The notes under the pieces are model-generated. The model worked only from the letters and a program-made list of their open reading frames with translations, was not told the origin of the DNA and searched no databases. From the IMG/VR virus record IMGVR_UViG_3300046791_000254, positions 1-42,800 of that record: a DNA stretch of 42,800 nucleotides. The stretch is one strand, 5' to 3'. The translations under genes were made by a program, and so were the position numbers. This document shows positions 1-6,045 of this stretch, piece by piece (positions within the stretch are counted from its first letter, which is position 1; every line of letters starts with the position of its first letter). The stretch comes from a virus.

Positions 1-120
1 CCGTCCCCGGACCCGGACCCGTACCCGGACCCGTACCCGGACCCGGACCCGTACCCGGACCCGGACCCGGACCCGGACCCGGACCCGTACCCGGACCCGG
101 ACCCGGACCCGTACCCTCGG
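1..120. repeat. Terminal redundancy copy 1 (left end of hexamer array)
   Basis: These 120 bases are identical to 42653-42772. They consist of 18 complete hexamers of CCCGGA or CCCGTA type (9-116) plus short flanks. The simplest reading is that the contig is circular and the assembler cut it inside the tandem array. A true short terminal repeat of a linear genome is the alternative, but the reading frame on the minus strand closes perfectly when one copy is removed, which favours the circle. Confidence 0.93.
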
Positions 121-167
121 CGCGCCGCCCAGTCGGGCAGCGCGCCTCGAAGCACTACCGGCTCCAT
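1..167 (-). CDS. N-terminal part of Gly-rich dipeptide-repeat protein (continues across contig junction)
   Basis: ATG at 167-165 opens a frame MEPVVLRGALPDWAARR followed directly by Gly-Tyr and Gly-Ser dipeptides encoded by the hexamer array. It runs off the left end in frame. On the circle it continues at 42652 and ends at TGA 42118-42120, giving 702 nt (233 aa) with no frame break. The start overlaps the 3' end of the preceding minus-strand gene (stop at 155) by 13 nt, as expected in this tightly packed operon. Its function is unknown; see the 42118-42768 entry for the C-terminal domain. The 17-residue N-terminus has no signal peptide or membrane segment. Confidence 0.72.
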   Translation of the reverse strand, partial: MEPVVLRGALPDWAARRGYGSGSGSGYGSGSGSGSGSGYGSGSGYGSGYGSGSGD

Positions 168-466
168 GGAGCGCTCTCCCATGCCGCCTGAGCTTCTGGG
201 GTCACCTCGACCACTGCGGTGATCTTGCGGAGTTGGATGTCCGCAGCCGGCCCGATGCGGCAGCTCTTATCTGGTCCCATGGACGCCAGTCCAAGGAAAC
301 CTTTCAGCTCCATGGACCAGTAGATACAGTTGCGGGCCGCGCGCAGATTGATGACATCGCCGTCGGTTTCGGTGGCAAAACCTGCGAACACGCCTCGATG
401 CTCTGTTGTAACGAGTACGTAGCGCTCGCCTTGTTCTTTCTTCGATCGATTCGGATGATTAACCAA
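155..466 (-). CDS. Small conserved phage protein, 103 aa
   Basis: The frame starts at TTG (466), preceded at about 7 nt by GGAGAG on the minus strand, and ends at TAG 155. The protein has a core RYVLVTTEHRGVFAGF, then LRAARNCIYW and KSCRIGPAA, and ends with EAQAAWESAPW. I recall this arrangement from small phage and bacterial proteins of unknown function (DUF6948-like from memory). No catalytic motif is visible. It lies immediately upstream of, and overlaps, the repeat gene that crosses the contig junction, so the two are probably co-transcribed and coupled. Confidence 0.8.
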   Translation of the reverse strand: MVNHPNRSKKEQGERYVLVTTEHRGVFAGFATETDGDVINLRAARNCIYWSMELKGFLGLASMGPDKSCRIGPAADIQLRKITAVVEVTPEAQAAWESAPWSR

Positions 467-548
467 GTCAGCTCTCCAATGCCCCAGGGAAACGCCGAGG
501 CGCGCGTATGGAATTCAAGAAGGAAATGACACTCGGATCGGCCACATG

Positions 549-809
549 TCAGCGGTATTCCAAGAGTGAATTCCGCAGATCCGCGGCAAAGACCAGACGT
601 GGCTCGGGTGGCCAGTGATAGACGAGTTCGTGAAGTAGCCACGCCGTCCAACGCCGACACTGACGACGGTCATTAGCCAGCTTGCGGCGTCGCGCCGCGG
701 TGCGGGCGTAATAGTCCCGGTGATACCGGCGTCGATCGGGAACGCGATTATTCCCAACCCGATCGTCTGTGACGTCGCAGGTCAGCCGGTCAGAATCTTC
801 ACGTCCCAT
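549..809 (-). CDS. Hypothetical basic protein, 86 aa
   Basis: ATG at 809 lies inside the end of the upstream regulator gene (28-nt overlap), and the frame ends at TGA 549. The protein is strongly basic in the middle (DRRRYHRDYYARTAARRRK) and ends with an aromatic and hydrophobic stretch (WLLHELVYHWPPEPRLVF). The Arg-rich core suggests nucleic-acid binding, but no family is recognised. A start further upstream is possible in this frame but would overlap the regulator much more. Confidence 0.5.
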   Translation of the reverse strand: MGREDSDRLTCDVTDDRVGNNRVPDRRRYHRDYYARTAARRRKLANDRRQCRRWTAWLLHELVYHWPPEPRLVFAADLRNSLLEYR

Positions 810-1165
810 TGATCCGCGGTGGGCTGATCCTCGTAGCCCCCGCGCTCGAGCTCCGCCACCTTGGCCTTCATGATCGAGACCTGCAGCCTCCATTCGCGAA
901 GCTGAGCCTCGTGGAGCCGCGATGCCAGCACATCCGACATCCGGATCTCCCAGCCTTCCGGTGACCACAGACAGCCCTGGCGGAGCTTCCAGCCACGCCA
1001 GGCGGGATCCAGAAACCCCAGGTCTCCCGAGAGCACTGACAGCGCTGACTGGGGAGGGCAAATTGCCCCCCGCTTCCATCTGCGCGCGGTCGTGATATCG
1101 ACCCCACAGATGCGAGCTATCTCCTTGACGGGGATACCAAAAAGGGTGTCTTTGGGGTCCAGCAT
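782..1165 (-). CDS. Phage regulatory protein with N-terminal HTH, DUF3653-like, 127 aa
   Basis: The N-terminal 45 residues contain a helix-turn-helix-like segment (VKEIARICGVDITTARRWKRG). This is followed by SGDLGFLDPAWRGWKLRQG and SPEGWEIRMSDV, a combination I associate with the DUF3653/phage_regulatory family of Xanthomonas and Pseudomonas phages. The C-terminal 45 residues look like a short coiled coil (LREWRLQVSIMKAKVAELERG). It probably binds DNA within the early leftward operon. It is preceded by an AT-rich segment with an inverted repeat (1199-1220), which could be its own promoter or operator. Confidence 0.75.
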   Translation of the reverse strand: MLDPKDTLFGIPVKEIARICGVDITTARRWKRGAICPPQSALSVLSGDLGFLDPAWRGWKLRQGCLWSPEGWEIRMSDVLASRLHEAQLREWRLQVSIMKAKVAELERGGYEDQPTADQWDVKILTG

Positions 1166-1252
1166 GCGGCCCAGCGTACCCCCCCTCTAGTGCACATAAT
1201 GTATGGAATGAAAAATACATATTACGACATCGCAAGTTATGTTGGTTAGCCA
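1166..1252 (-). promoter_or_regulatory. AT-rich intergenic segment with inverted repeat
   Basis: This 87-bp gap is clearly more AT-rich than its surroundings. It contains the inverted repeat ATGTAT-N10-ATACAT (1199-1220). On the minus strand a TTGCGA hexamer lies upstream of AT-rich hexamers, compatible with a promoter for the HTH gene at 782-1165. An autoregulatory site is an inference. Confidence 0.4.
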
Positions 1253-1495
1253 TCAATCAGAGACTTGTATTTCGCGACGTGTCAGGTAGGAGCGGGCGCG
1301 GCGCCCGTTGGGTAACTTCTCTGGGCCCAATTTCGCGCGCAGCTCAGCGAGGGCCCGAAGGCAGGTAGCGACCGAAATGTTCTTGTAGGCTGCGCAGTCC
1401 TTGACGCTCACGCCCGCTTCGCGGAACTGGCGGAGCTCGAACTTATCGAGGGGGCTCAGGGTGGGGTGGGGGCCTGGTTTGAGACGGCCGCTCAT
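1253..1495 (-). CDS. Small HTH-like protein, 80 aa
   Basis: ATG at 1495 shares one base with the TGA of the upstream nuclease-like gene. GGAG lies 8 nt upstream. The middle of the protein (LDKFELRQFREAGVSVKDCAAYKN followed by ISVATCLRALAELR) has the spacing of a helix-turn-helix as seen in small phage DNA-binding proteins. The tail is basic (NGRRARSYLTRRE). It is likely a DNA-binding accessory protein of the early operon, with unknown target. Confidence 0.65.
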   Translation of the reverse strand: MSGRLKPGPHPTLSPLDKFELRQFREAGVSVKDCAAYKNISVATCLRALAELRAKLGPEKLPNGRRARSYLTRREIQVSD

Positions 1496-1628
1496 CAGGG
1501 ATCTCCGGAAAGGGCAGTCGTTCTTTCCCCCGTTCCTTGTGTCTCTCGATGGCCGCGGCCAGATTGTACAGCGCTAGTTGTCTGCGGATCCGCCAGAGCG
1601 TCCACTTCGCCCGTATCAGCTTCCACAT
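1443..1628 (-). CDS. Candidate overlapping small protein, 61 aa
   Basis: ATG at 1628 is preceded by a strong Shine-Dalgarno (AGGAGG, 6-7 nt spacer). The product MWKLIRAKWTLWRIRRQLA followed by LYNLAAAIERHKERGKER is an amphipathic helical region, then a Pro-rich tail. It overlaps the last 134 nt of the Ref-like gene and the first 53 nt of the HTH-like gene in another frame. The Ref-like frame here is low in recognisable structure, so this may be the main coding frame in the overlap. The strong ribosome binding site is the best argument. Confidence 0.55.
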   Translation of the reverse strand: MWKLIRAKWTLWRIRRQLALYNLAAAIERHKERGKERLPFPEIPDERPSQTRPPPHPEPPR

Positions 1629-2010
1629 GGACCGCCCTCCTAGGAACTCGTTTGCTCTTGGGCAACTCGTCGTCCAGTCCTAATGTCACCTGTAGCTTTT
1701 GCCACAGTTCCAACTCGGTGTAATGATGCGACGCAACGAAAGCGCGTGTGCCATCGGCCAGTGAGGCGCCATATTTGGCCCGCATTTCGGCCTTCGTCTT
1801 TCCGGGATCGCAGGTACCGCGGTGGTACCAGGGGCTCAATGGAATGGTGTACCAGTGTCCGAGTCGCTTACCAGGAATCGTGATGTGATGGATTTCGGCA
1901 TACTTCTTCTCGCCGAACTTCAGCCAGTTCAACATGCAGCCGTTGGCTTTGATGATCGTGTTACGCTGCGCCTCTTCCTTCGTCGGTCGCGGTTGGTTGC
2001 GAGATATCAT
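1495..2010 (-). CDS. Ref-like HNH nuclease (recombination enhancement family), 171 aa
   Basis: The ATG at 2010 overlaps the previous stop (ATGA). The first 110 residues carry the pattern known from the P1 Ref family: NGCMLNWL near residue 25, EIHHITIPGKRLGHWYTIPL near 40-60, SPWYHRG, then KYGASLADGTRAF. These correspond to the Cys, HH and H metal-binding positions of the HNH-type RecA-dependent nuclease fold. The family enhances recombination. Here the gene follows Erf-type and DUF1367-like genes, a usual recombination module. The last 45 residues are low-complexity and overlap another plausible gene, so the functional protein may effectively end earlier. Confidence 0.75.
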   Translation of the reverse strand: MISRNQPRPTKEEAQRNTIIKANGCMLNWLKFGEKKYAEIHHITIPGKRLGHWYTIPLSPWYHRGTCDPGKTKAEMRAKYGASLADGTRAFVASHHYTELELWQKLQVTLGLDDELPKSKRVPRRAVHVEADTGEVDALADPQTTSAVQSGRGHRETQGTGERTTALSGDP

Positions 2011-2411
2011 GCCGCGCGCGCTCCCAGATATTCCTGGCCGAAGTGCTCGCAGATCGCTAGCTCGAGCGATGGCCACAACTCGGCCCATTCATCCGCGCTC
2101 AATTGCGCGAAAGCGATTCTGCGAGGCACCCGGCATTCATGGCCATCGATAAACAACACCTCAAAGTGACCTGCGCGGATACGTAACTCCGCGTCGATGC
2201 TTGACTCCGACCGCTGCGGATCTTGGTTCTCTCCGATCGTACGGCAGATACCGAAATACATCTTGTTCCACTGGACGCTACGCGGGCGCACGATTTCGAT
2301 CTGAGCGCACTCACCATCTCCCATCTTTCGTAGGAGAGCGTGACCCTGATCGTCATCGGGTACTAACCCCGCTTTACCTGCGCGGCTGACCTTGTGGAAC
2401 CAGAGTTTCAC
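2007..2411 (-). CDS. DUF1367-like phage recombination-module protein, 134 aa
   Basis: The protein begins MKLWFHKVSRAGKAGLVPDD, passes through RPRSVQWNKMYFGICRTIGE, and ends with RIAFAQLSADEWAELWPSL. This is the layout of DUF1367 proteins, which sit next to phage recombination genes. No catalytic site is known. The start and stop overlap neighbours by 4 nt (ATGA) on both sides, which indicates translational coupling with the Erf-type gene upstream and the Ref-like gene downstream. Confidence 0.75.
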   Translation of the reverse strand: MKLWFHKVSRAGKAGLVPDDDQGHALLRKMGDGECAQIEIVRPRSVQWNKMYFGICRTIGENQDPQRSESSIDAELRIRAGHFEVLFIDGHECRVPRRIAFAQLSADEWAELWPSLELAICEHFGQEYLGARAA

Positions 2412-3400
2412 GGCTTCAATACCAGCGACAGCAATTTACGCATGTTGGCCTTCGAGACGATCTTGTCCGCAGCCAGCTTGTCGTTGATCGCGATCCACAG
2501 CTCTGGGAAGGGATTCAGGTAGGTCTTGTGGTAGTCCTGCAGAACTTCAGCCAGTTTGTTCTCATCGCTGCCATACTCGTTGATGAGATCCACGATTTCG
2601 TTCACGCGCTTGTCGCGTAGAGTGTTATCTACGCCAGTCAGATCGCCGCGTGGGTCGATACGCCTAGCCGCTTTATCGAGACGCTGAATAATGAGTGCGA
2701 AGTTACAAGCAGGGATCTCGCTAAGAGCCTTCACCTGCCAAAACTCCAGCAGACTATCGACGCTGACATTAGCTTCCTTGGCACGGCGTAAGACCTGCGC
2801 AACTTGGTCCTGACTCAGGCAAGGAATCTCGCCTGCTGATTGTGCGTCGTCATCGAGTTCACCAGTGCGTAAGTTCAGCAGGGCGCCAGCCGTATAACGC
2901 TTCCCATAGGAAACGCTGGAAGCAACTGCCTGGACGGCGTTCTTGCTACCACTGGTGTCAGCCGGCAAAACGATTGCGGTTCTCTCACCATGTCCACGCT
3001 GGTGAGTGAGCACGCCTGTCACCTCGATTTTCCCATCAGGATGGGCGATACGGAATGACAGAGAGAATCCTTCCGTCGCGAGTATCGGAGTAATCACTCC
3101 AACGATGTCTTCCCATAACGCATAGCGACTCTGTACCGCACCAGCGCCATTTTTGATCGCTCCACGCTCTTGGATGATCGGCAACTTGGGCTGTAACCGC
3201 GCCAGAGCTTCGGCATACGCCGCTTCCGCCTGCTTCGCGACCAGACGCTCATGCATCTGTAAGAGTCGCTCCATGCGCTCGATATCGACGCTAGGATCAC
3301 GTGCTGCCCGCTCGATGACCTGCATTAGAGTACCTGCATCGGAAACCGTCGCGACCTCTTTACGGTCGTTGGCCTTGCTCATATCGATCACGGTATTCAT
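2408..3400 (-). CDS. erf: Erf-family single-strand annealing protein, 330 aa
   Basis: Residues about 65-200 carry the ERF signature: a region QPKLPIIQERGAIKNGAG, the central YALWEDIVGVITPILATEGF, and the GSKNAVQAVASSVSYGKRY segment followed by LDDDAQ. In P22, Erf promotes annealing and genome circularisation. The C-terminal 130 residues are less conserved and helical. It is longer than P22 Erf (about 204 aa) because of this C-terminal extension. It is positioned in the leftward early operon with DUF1367- and Ref-like genes. The ATG at 3400 opens directly on MNTVIDMSKAND. Confidence 0.88.
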   Translation of the reverse strand: MNTVIDMSKANDRKEVATVSDAGTLMQVIERAARDPSVDIERMERLLQMHERLVAKQAEAAYAEALARLQPKLPIIQERGAIKNGAGAVQSRYALWEDIVGVITPILATEGFSLSFRIAHPDGKIEVTGVLTHQRGHGERTAIVLPADTSGSKNAVQAVASSVSYGKRYTAGALLNLRTGELDDDAQSAGEIPCLSQDQVAQVLRRAKEANVSVDSLLEFWQVKALSEIPACNFALIIQRLDKAARRIDPRGDLTGVDNTLRDKRVNEIVDLINEYGSDENKLAEVLQDYHKTYLNPFPELWIAINDKLAADKIVSKANMRKLLSLVLKP

Positions 3401-3403
3401 GTC

Positions 3404-3622
3404 TCACCCGTAAGGATGGTAAAAACTTCTATGCGGCTCGCGAGGCTCATCGTCAAGTGAGCCCAAATCCCCGTCGTCTATAGACTCTCCACGGTATTTC
3501 GCCTGCACCTCTCGCTGGGCGGTGGAAGCAACGGCGGCTTGCGCTTCGCGCGTTGGATCGCGCTGGCCACAAGACTCAGGCCAAACAGCGCAAAACAGAT
3601 CGAGCTGAGTAGCGGCGCCCAT
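3404..3622 (-). CDS. Hypothetical acidic protein, 72 aa
   Basis: ATG at 3622 lies 1 nt after the stop of the upstream 39-aa gene, and the stop at 3404 lies 3 nt before the Erf start. This tight packing supports the frame. The product is polar and acidic in its second half (DDGDLGSLDDEPREPHRS) and ends YHPYG. It has no recognised family. A competing frame (3478-3672) lacks a ribosome binding site. Confidence 0.6.
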   Translation of the reverse strand: MGAATQLDLFCAVWPESCGQRDPTREAQAAVASTAQREVQAKYRGESIDDGDLGSLDDEPREPHRSFYHPYG

Positions 3623-3623
3623 C

Positions 3624-3743
3624 TCATCGGTACCCCCACTTCCAGAACGTCAAGTGATAGCTGTGTTGCCATCGAGCACAGGGCTTGTTACTAGCCTTGT
3701 TGAAACGATGCCAGTGGAAAAACGCGAACGCTTCGCCGTTCAT
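3624..3743 (-). CDS. Micro-protein rich in Trp, His and Phe, 39 aa
   Basis: ATG at 3743 overlaps the upstream TGA (ATGA). The product begins MNGEAFAFFHWHRFNKASNK and ends SYHLTFWKWGYR. I recall very similar short phage proteins with an HW...W.Y ending. The perfect fit between neighbours (4-nt overlap upstream, 1-nt gap downstream) makes it a convincing gene despite its length. Confidence 0.65.
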   Translation of the reverse strand: MNGEAFAFFHWHRFNKASNKPCARWQHSYHLTFWKWGYR

Positions 3744-4078
3744 AGATTCGCCTCGATATAGGCGGCGATTTCAGAGAACGGCGCACCGTCGTCGTTCAGA
3801 CTGATCAACCGATCTTGTAGATCGCTGGAGATGCCGCTACTGATTCGGAAGGCATGGGGTAACACGCCAACCTCGCGGGATTCGTCCGGACCTTCTCCGT
3901 AAAACCACTCATACGAGTAGCTACTGTTTTTTGGCGTATCCCAACCTTTCGGATTGAAGATGTCGCATAGAACGCCGAGGCAGCAAAAGCAGTTACCTAG
4001 ACGGAGCTGGCCCGATGTTTGGGCGTACTTGCCGCTACGGAGCGCTTCCAACCATTTGGCTTTGAGTGTGGCGTCCAT
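3740..4078 (-). CDS. Conserved phage protein, 112 aa
   Basis: The N-terminus is KAKWLEALRSGKYAQTSGQL, followed by GNCFCCLGVLCDIFNPKGW, and the C-terminus contains LISLNDDGAPFSEIAAYIE. This pattern (KWL..LRSGKY.Q, CCLGVLCD, LNDDG..F..IA) is common in phage early regions and has no known activity. Start ATG at 4078 overlaps the upstream stop by 1 nt. The CFCCLGVLC cluster could bind metal (inference). Confidence 0.75.
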   Translation of the reverse strand: MDATLKAKWLEALRSGKYAQTSGQLRLGNCFCCLGVLCDIFNPKGWDTPKNSSYSYEWFYGEGPDESREVGVLPHAFRISSGISSDLQDRLISLNDDGAPFSEIAAYIEANL

Positions 4079-4332
4079 TACAGCGATGCTCCATGTGGCA
4101 ACCGTGACTTGACACGAGCGTGGTCACACTCGAGATCATGTTGGCATCGCAGCCAGAAATCGAAGTCGGTGTCTTCATCCTTACCTAACCCCAACGCGTT
4201 GCCCTGATCGGTCCAGTAGCGCGCGAGAGTGGCGGCGTTTTCTAAGCACCAGTGACCGAAGTCATCGAGACTCTCGTTGTCGAACTTCGGCCGCTGGAGA
4301 GGACGGACTATGACGAGTGGAACGGCGTTCAT
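4078..4332 (-). CDS. Hypothetical protein, 84 aa
   Basis: ATG at 4332 overlaps the stop of the first gene of the operon (ATGA). The product (MNAVPLVIVRPLQRPKFDNE, then a Trp- and Asp-rich helical part ending HGASL) is not recognised. No membrane segment or metal cluster is apparent. It is the second gene after the leftward promoter, so it is probably expressed immediately early. Confidence 0.65.
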   Translation of the reverse strand: MNAVPLVIVRPLQRPKFDNESLDDFGHWCLENAATLARYWTDQGNALGLGKDEDTDFDFWLRCQHDLECDHARVKSRLPHGASL

Positions 4333-4484
4333 TCGCGGCTCCTAATAGGCTTGAGTGAATAGCGATTGGCCCGCTCGAAAGCGTTGAGCTCCCACATCCG
4401 CATCAGCGCCCGGCCGATGTAGCGGTAGCCAACCCCACCTTCAGGCTCACCTGTGGATAGGTCGATGATCTGGAAGCGGAACAC
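4329..4484 (-). CDS. First gene of leftward operon, 51 aa, GTG start
   Basis: GTG at 4484 follows GGAG with a suitable 8-nt spacer. The product is VFRFQIIDLSTGEPEGGVGY followed by a basic helical part and ends LKPIRSRE. Its TGA is embedded in the next start (ATGA). It lies about 25 nt downstream of the predicted transcription start of the leftward promoter, so it is probably the first message translated. It resembles short phage proteins that start with a beta hairpin of the type FRFQIIDLxTG; no function is known. Confidence 0.6.
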   Translation of the reverse strand: MFRFQIIDLSTGEPEGGVGYRYIGRALMRMWELNAFERANRYSLKPIRSRE

Positions 4485-4514
4485 TTTGGATCTCCATCGT
4501 CGTGCAATGGAGCC

Positions 4515-4578
4515 AATCTACACAATCAGTGTAAGGGTGTCAACACCGGAAGTGTAAATGACGAGCGAAAAGTGTAAG
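4515..4578 (-). promoter_or_regulatory. Leftward early promoter with repeated operators (PL/OL-like)
   Basis: On the minus strand a consensus -35 TTGACA (4543-4538), a 17-nt spacer and a -10 TAGATT (4520-4515) point left toward the gene at 4484. It is covered by palindromes: TACACAATCAGTGTA at 4519-4533 between -10 and -35, and GGTGTCAACACC at 4536-4547 over the -35. The heptamer AGTGTAA recurs at 4528, 4551 and 4571. The same element, as TTACACT, lies in the CI/Cro intergenic region at 5070. This is the expected arrangement of a repressor-controlled early promoter. Confidence 0.75.
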
Positions 4579-4602
4579 CCGAAGTGAATGGCCGTCACAG
4601 AA

Positions 4603-5064
4603 TCAGCTTGCGGGATCCTTGGCGACGACGCGCGGGCGGAAGGTATTACCAGGCTTAGTAGCAGGAGCTACAGGAGGCGCTTCGGTAGGAGAGGAGGGTG
4701 AGATAGTCTTCTCGTAGCGAGCGGCGCCGAGGAGGCGCTCCTGTGCTTCGCGGGATAGTTTCGTCCAGATCCCCAGCAGTTCTCTTGTGGCCGAATCCAT
4801 GGCGCTCTCAGCGTATTTCGAGCCGCGCCCAGTTTTCAGCCATTCCGTGTTGACACCCCGATTGACGGCCAGCGTGATCAGATTCTTCTGAGCTGGTAAG
4901 CCTACGCCGTCCTGCCACTTTTGCACAGCACTGGGCCAGACATCGAGCTCGCGCCCGATCTCCGAGAGCGTGCACTCCAAGCCAACATCTCTGCTGGCCT
5001 CCTGCAGTCTCTCCCAAAAGCTTGTTGTGGGTGTGTCGTCCGGCACCCGCTGAGTTTGCCCCAC
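4603..5064 (-). CDS. CI-like repressor without peptidase domain, 153 aa
   Basis: A helix-turn-helix lies at about residues 34-60 (LSEIGRELDVWPSAVQKWQDG), followed by the segment NRGVNTEWLKTGRG that is typical of the DNA-binding domain of phage CI repressors. The rest (about 75 residues) has a short helical part (RELLGIWTKLSREAQERLLG) and a Pro-rich tail. There is no LexA/CI S24 peptidase domain with its Ser-Lys dyad, so SOS-driven self-cleavage is not expected. The start is GTG at 5064. It faces the Cro-like gene and is flanked by AGTGTAA sites on both sides. Confidence 0.82.
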   Translation of the reverse strand: MGQTQRVPDDTPTTSFWERLQEASRDVGLECTLSEIGRELDVWPSAVQKWQDGVGLPAQKNLITLAVNRGVNTEWLKTGRGSKYAESAMDSATRELLGIWTKLSREAQERLLGAARYEKTISPSSPTEAPPVAPATKPGNTFRPRVVAKDPAS

Positions 5065-5069
5065 GTCCC

Positions 5070-5113
5070 TTACACTTCAGGTCTCTTGAAACCTTCCACT
5101 TTCGGTGTACACT
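5070..5113 (+). promoter_or_regulatory. Rightward promoter and operators between CI and Cro
   Basis: TTGAAA (5086-5091), a 16-nt spacer and TACACT (5108-5113) form a rightward promoter. Its start site would be around 5120, only a few bases before the Cro ATG at 5123, so the mRNA may be nearly leaderless. TTACACTT (5070-5077) and the palindromic GTGTACAC (5105-5112) match the operator half-sites of the leftward promoter. The opposing repressor promoter must lie in the same 58 bp, but no good hexamers are visible for it. Confidence 0.65.
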
Positions 5114-5122
5114 CTCATACCA

Positions 5123-5386
5123 ATGAGCACGGTGACAAGCGCGATTGGACTTATTGGGCTCTCTCCGATCGCACAGCGGTTCGGATACAGACCTTCGGCC
5201 GTCCAGAAATGGCGCGATCGGGGCCGGCTGCCCAAGAGCGATCTGGCCGGACTGACGAACTACGCGGAGGTGATAGCCGAACTGTCTCGGGCCACGGAGG
5301 TGCCAGTCACGAAGGAGCAGCTGCTGCGGGATACACGAGCGGGTTGGGAAAATAAAGGTCGACAGCGAGCGCAAGGGCTGGCGTGA
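5123..5386 (+). CDS. Cro-like HTH regulator, 87 aa
   Basis: ATG at 5123 begins MSTVTSAIGLIGLSPIAQRF; an in-frame ATG at 5105 lies inside the promoter and is not used here. The HTH (SPIAQRFGYRPSAVQKWRDR followed by GRLPKS) resembles the Cro/YdaS-type family and shares the PSAVQKW recognition helix with the divergent repressor, suggesting that both read the same operators. The C-terminal part (TNYAEVIAELSRATEVPVTK) is helical. It is first in the rightward arm. Confidence 0.82.
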   Translation: MSTVTSAIGLIGLSPIAQRFGYRPSAVQKWRDRGRLPKSDLAGLTNYAEVIAELSRATEVPVTKEQLLRDTRAGWENKGRQRAQGLA

Positions 5387-5671
5387 ACAATCCATCTTCG
5401 GATGCCCCATGTTTTTCGATGCGCTTCATCGAGCGCGTTCTACTGACTTACGTCAAGTCGCGCTGCAGCATATGTGCGTTAGCGTACGGAGCGGGGCTAA
5501 AATCCCGTCCCCGGCGAGTCGCGCTCTGCACCGCGCTCGTTCCTGAGCGGTCGACGCCCGAACCGTGGGGGCTTCGGGCTCAGCTTTTTTTTGCCCCGCT
5601 CACATTTGCCGGGCATATCCCAACATTCCAAGCAAATGCAGTGCCTTGTTGCGCTGCAGCCGGAGGCTGCT
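5387..5671 (+). other. Intergenic region after cro, no confident gene
   Basis: A GTG-initiated frame (5383-5679) overlaps the Cro stop, but it runs straight through a terminator and has no recognisable content. The stretch also holds CGGGG (5492-5496) pairing with CCCCG (5509-5513) around GGCTAAAATCCC, a sequence with the look of a tRNA T-arm, which could be an attachment-site remnant or a small RNA; this is weak. Confidence 0.4.
5556..5592 (+). terminator. Rho-independent terminator after cro
   Basis: GCCCGAA (5556-5562) pairs with TTCGGGC (5573-5579) around a 10-base loop, followed after five bases by eight T residues (5585-5592). It sits in the rightward direction downstream of the Cro-like gene. 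It would limit rightward transcription unless antiterminated; no antiterminator gene was recognised. Confidence 0.75.
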
Positions 5672-5797
5672 ATGCATAGCCTTCATCTACCCCGCCAGCC
5701 TATCTGGAGCCGTCGTAAGTCCGTGCTCGTGTTCGGGAGCGCGTGCCTGGGATTTTGGGCCGTGCTGATCTGGGCGGTGAGGGCGCTGATGAGTTAG
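5672..5797 (+). CDS. Small single-pass membrane protein, 41 aa
   Basis: ATG at 5672 has an excellent Shine-Dalgarno (GGAGG, 5-nt spacer). The product starts with a short basic segment (PIWSRRK) and then one hydrophobic helix (SVLVFGSACLGFWAVLIWAV), ending RALMS. The positive-inside pattern suggests an inner-membrane protein with the N-terminus in the cytoplasm. It is the first gene after the terminator. Its role is unknown; superinfection exclusion is one possibility (speculative). Confidence 0.65.
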   Translation: MHSLHLPRQPIWSRRKSVLVFGSACLGFWAVLIWAVRALMS

Positions 5798-6045
5798 CCC
5801 AACTTTCAAAGCAGTCCGGTGGCCGAGTACCAAACCAGTTGCGCCGGATGAAGAGCCCACGACAAGACAGGGGTTAGACGCTGAAACAGTGGGGGAGGTG
5901 GCGAAGCTAGCGCCTCTGCGTCGAACGGCTCGCGGGTCATGCGGCTCCGGCGGCGTGTGAAGGCAGATCCGGTCCATCTGGGGATGGGCTAGGTTTGCCC
6001 ACCAGCAACGTGTGAAGCCTGCAGGAGAGTTAACAGGGGATAGGT
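5798..6045 (+). other. 248-bp gap without a confident gene
   Basis: All three forward frames contain short open stretches, the most protein-like being around 5827-5955, but none has a ribosome binding site and a clean start. The end of the gap supplies the GGGGATAGGT ribosome binding site of the next gene. I see no terminator or clear promoter. Confidence 0.4.

Noticed and set aside
1-120. Genuine fixed direct terminal repeats of a linear T7-like genome
   Set aside because: The repeat lies within a low-complexity coding array and removal of one copy closes a gene; a P22-like headful terminase also predicts circular permutation.
549-1256. 235-codon minus-strand frame covering the HTH regulator
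   Set aside because: Its first two thirds shadow the DUF3653-like gene in another frame; only the part from ATG 809 looks real.
3478-3672. 64-codon frame with a hydrophobic stretch
   Set aside because: It overlaps two better supported small genes and has no ribosome binding site.
5383-5679. GTG-initiated 98-codon frame after the Cro-like gene
   Set aside because: It passes straight through a clear rho-independent terminator and has no recognisable content; treated as non-coding.
5798-6045. Possible riboswitch-like or small coding region
   Set aside because: I could not match any riboswitch consensus, and no frame has a good start; left as an unassigned gap.
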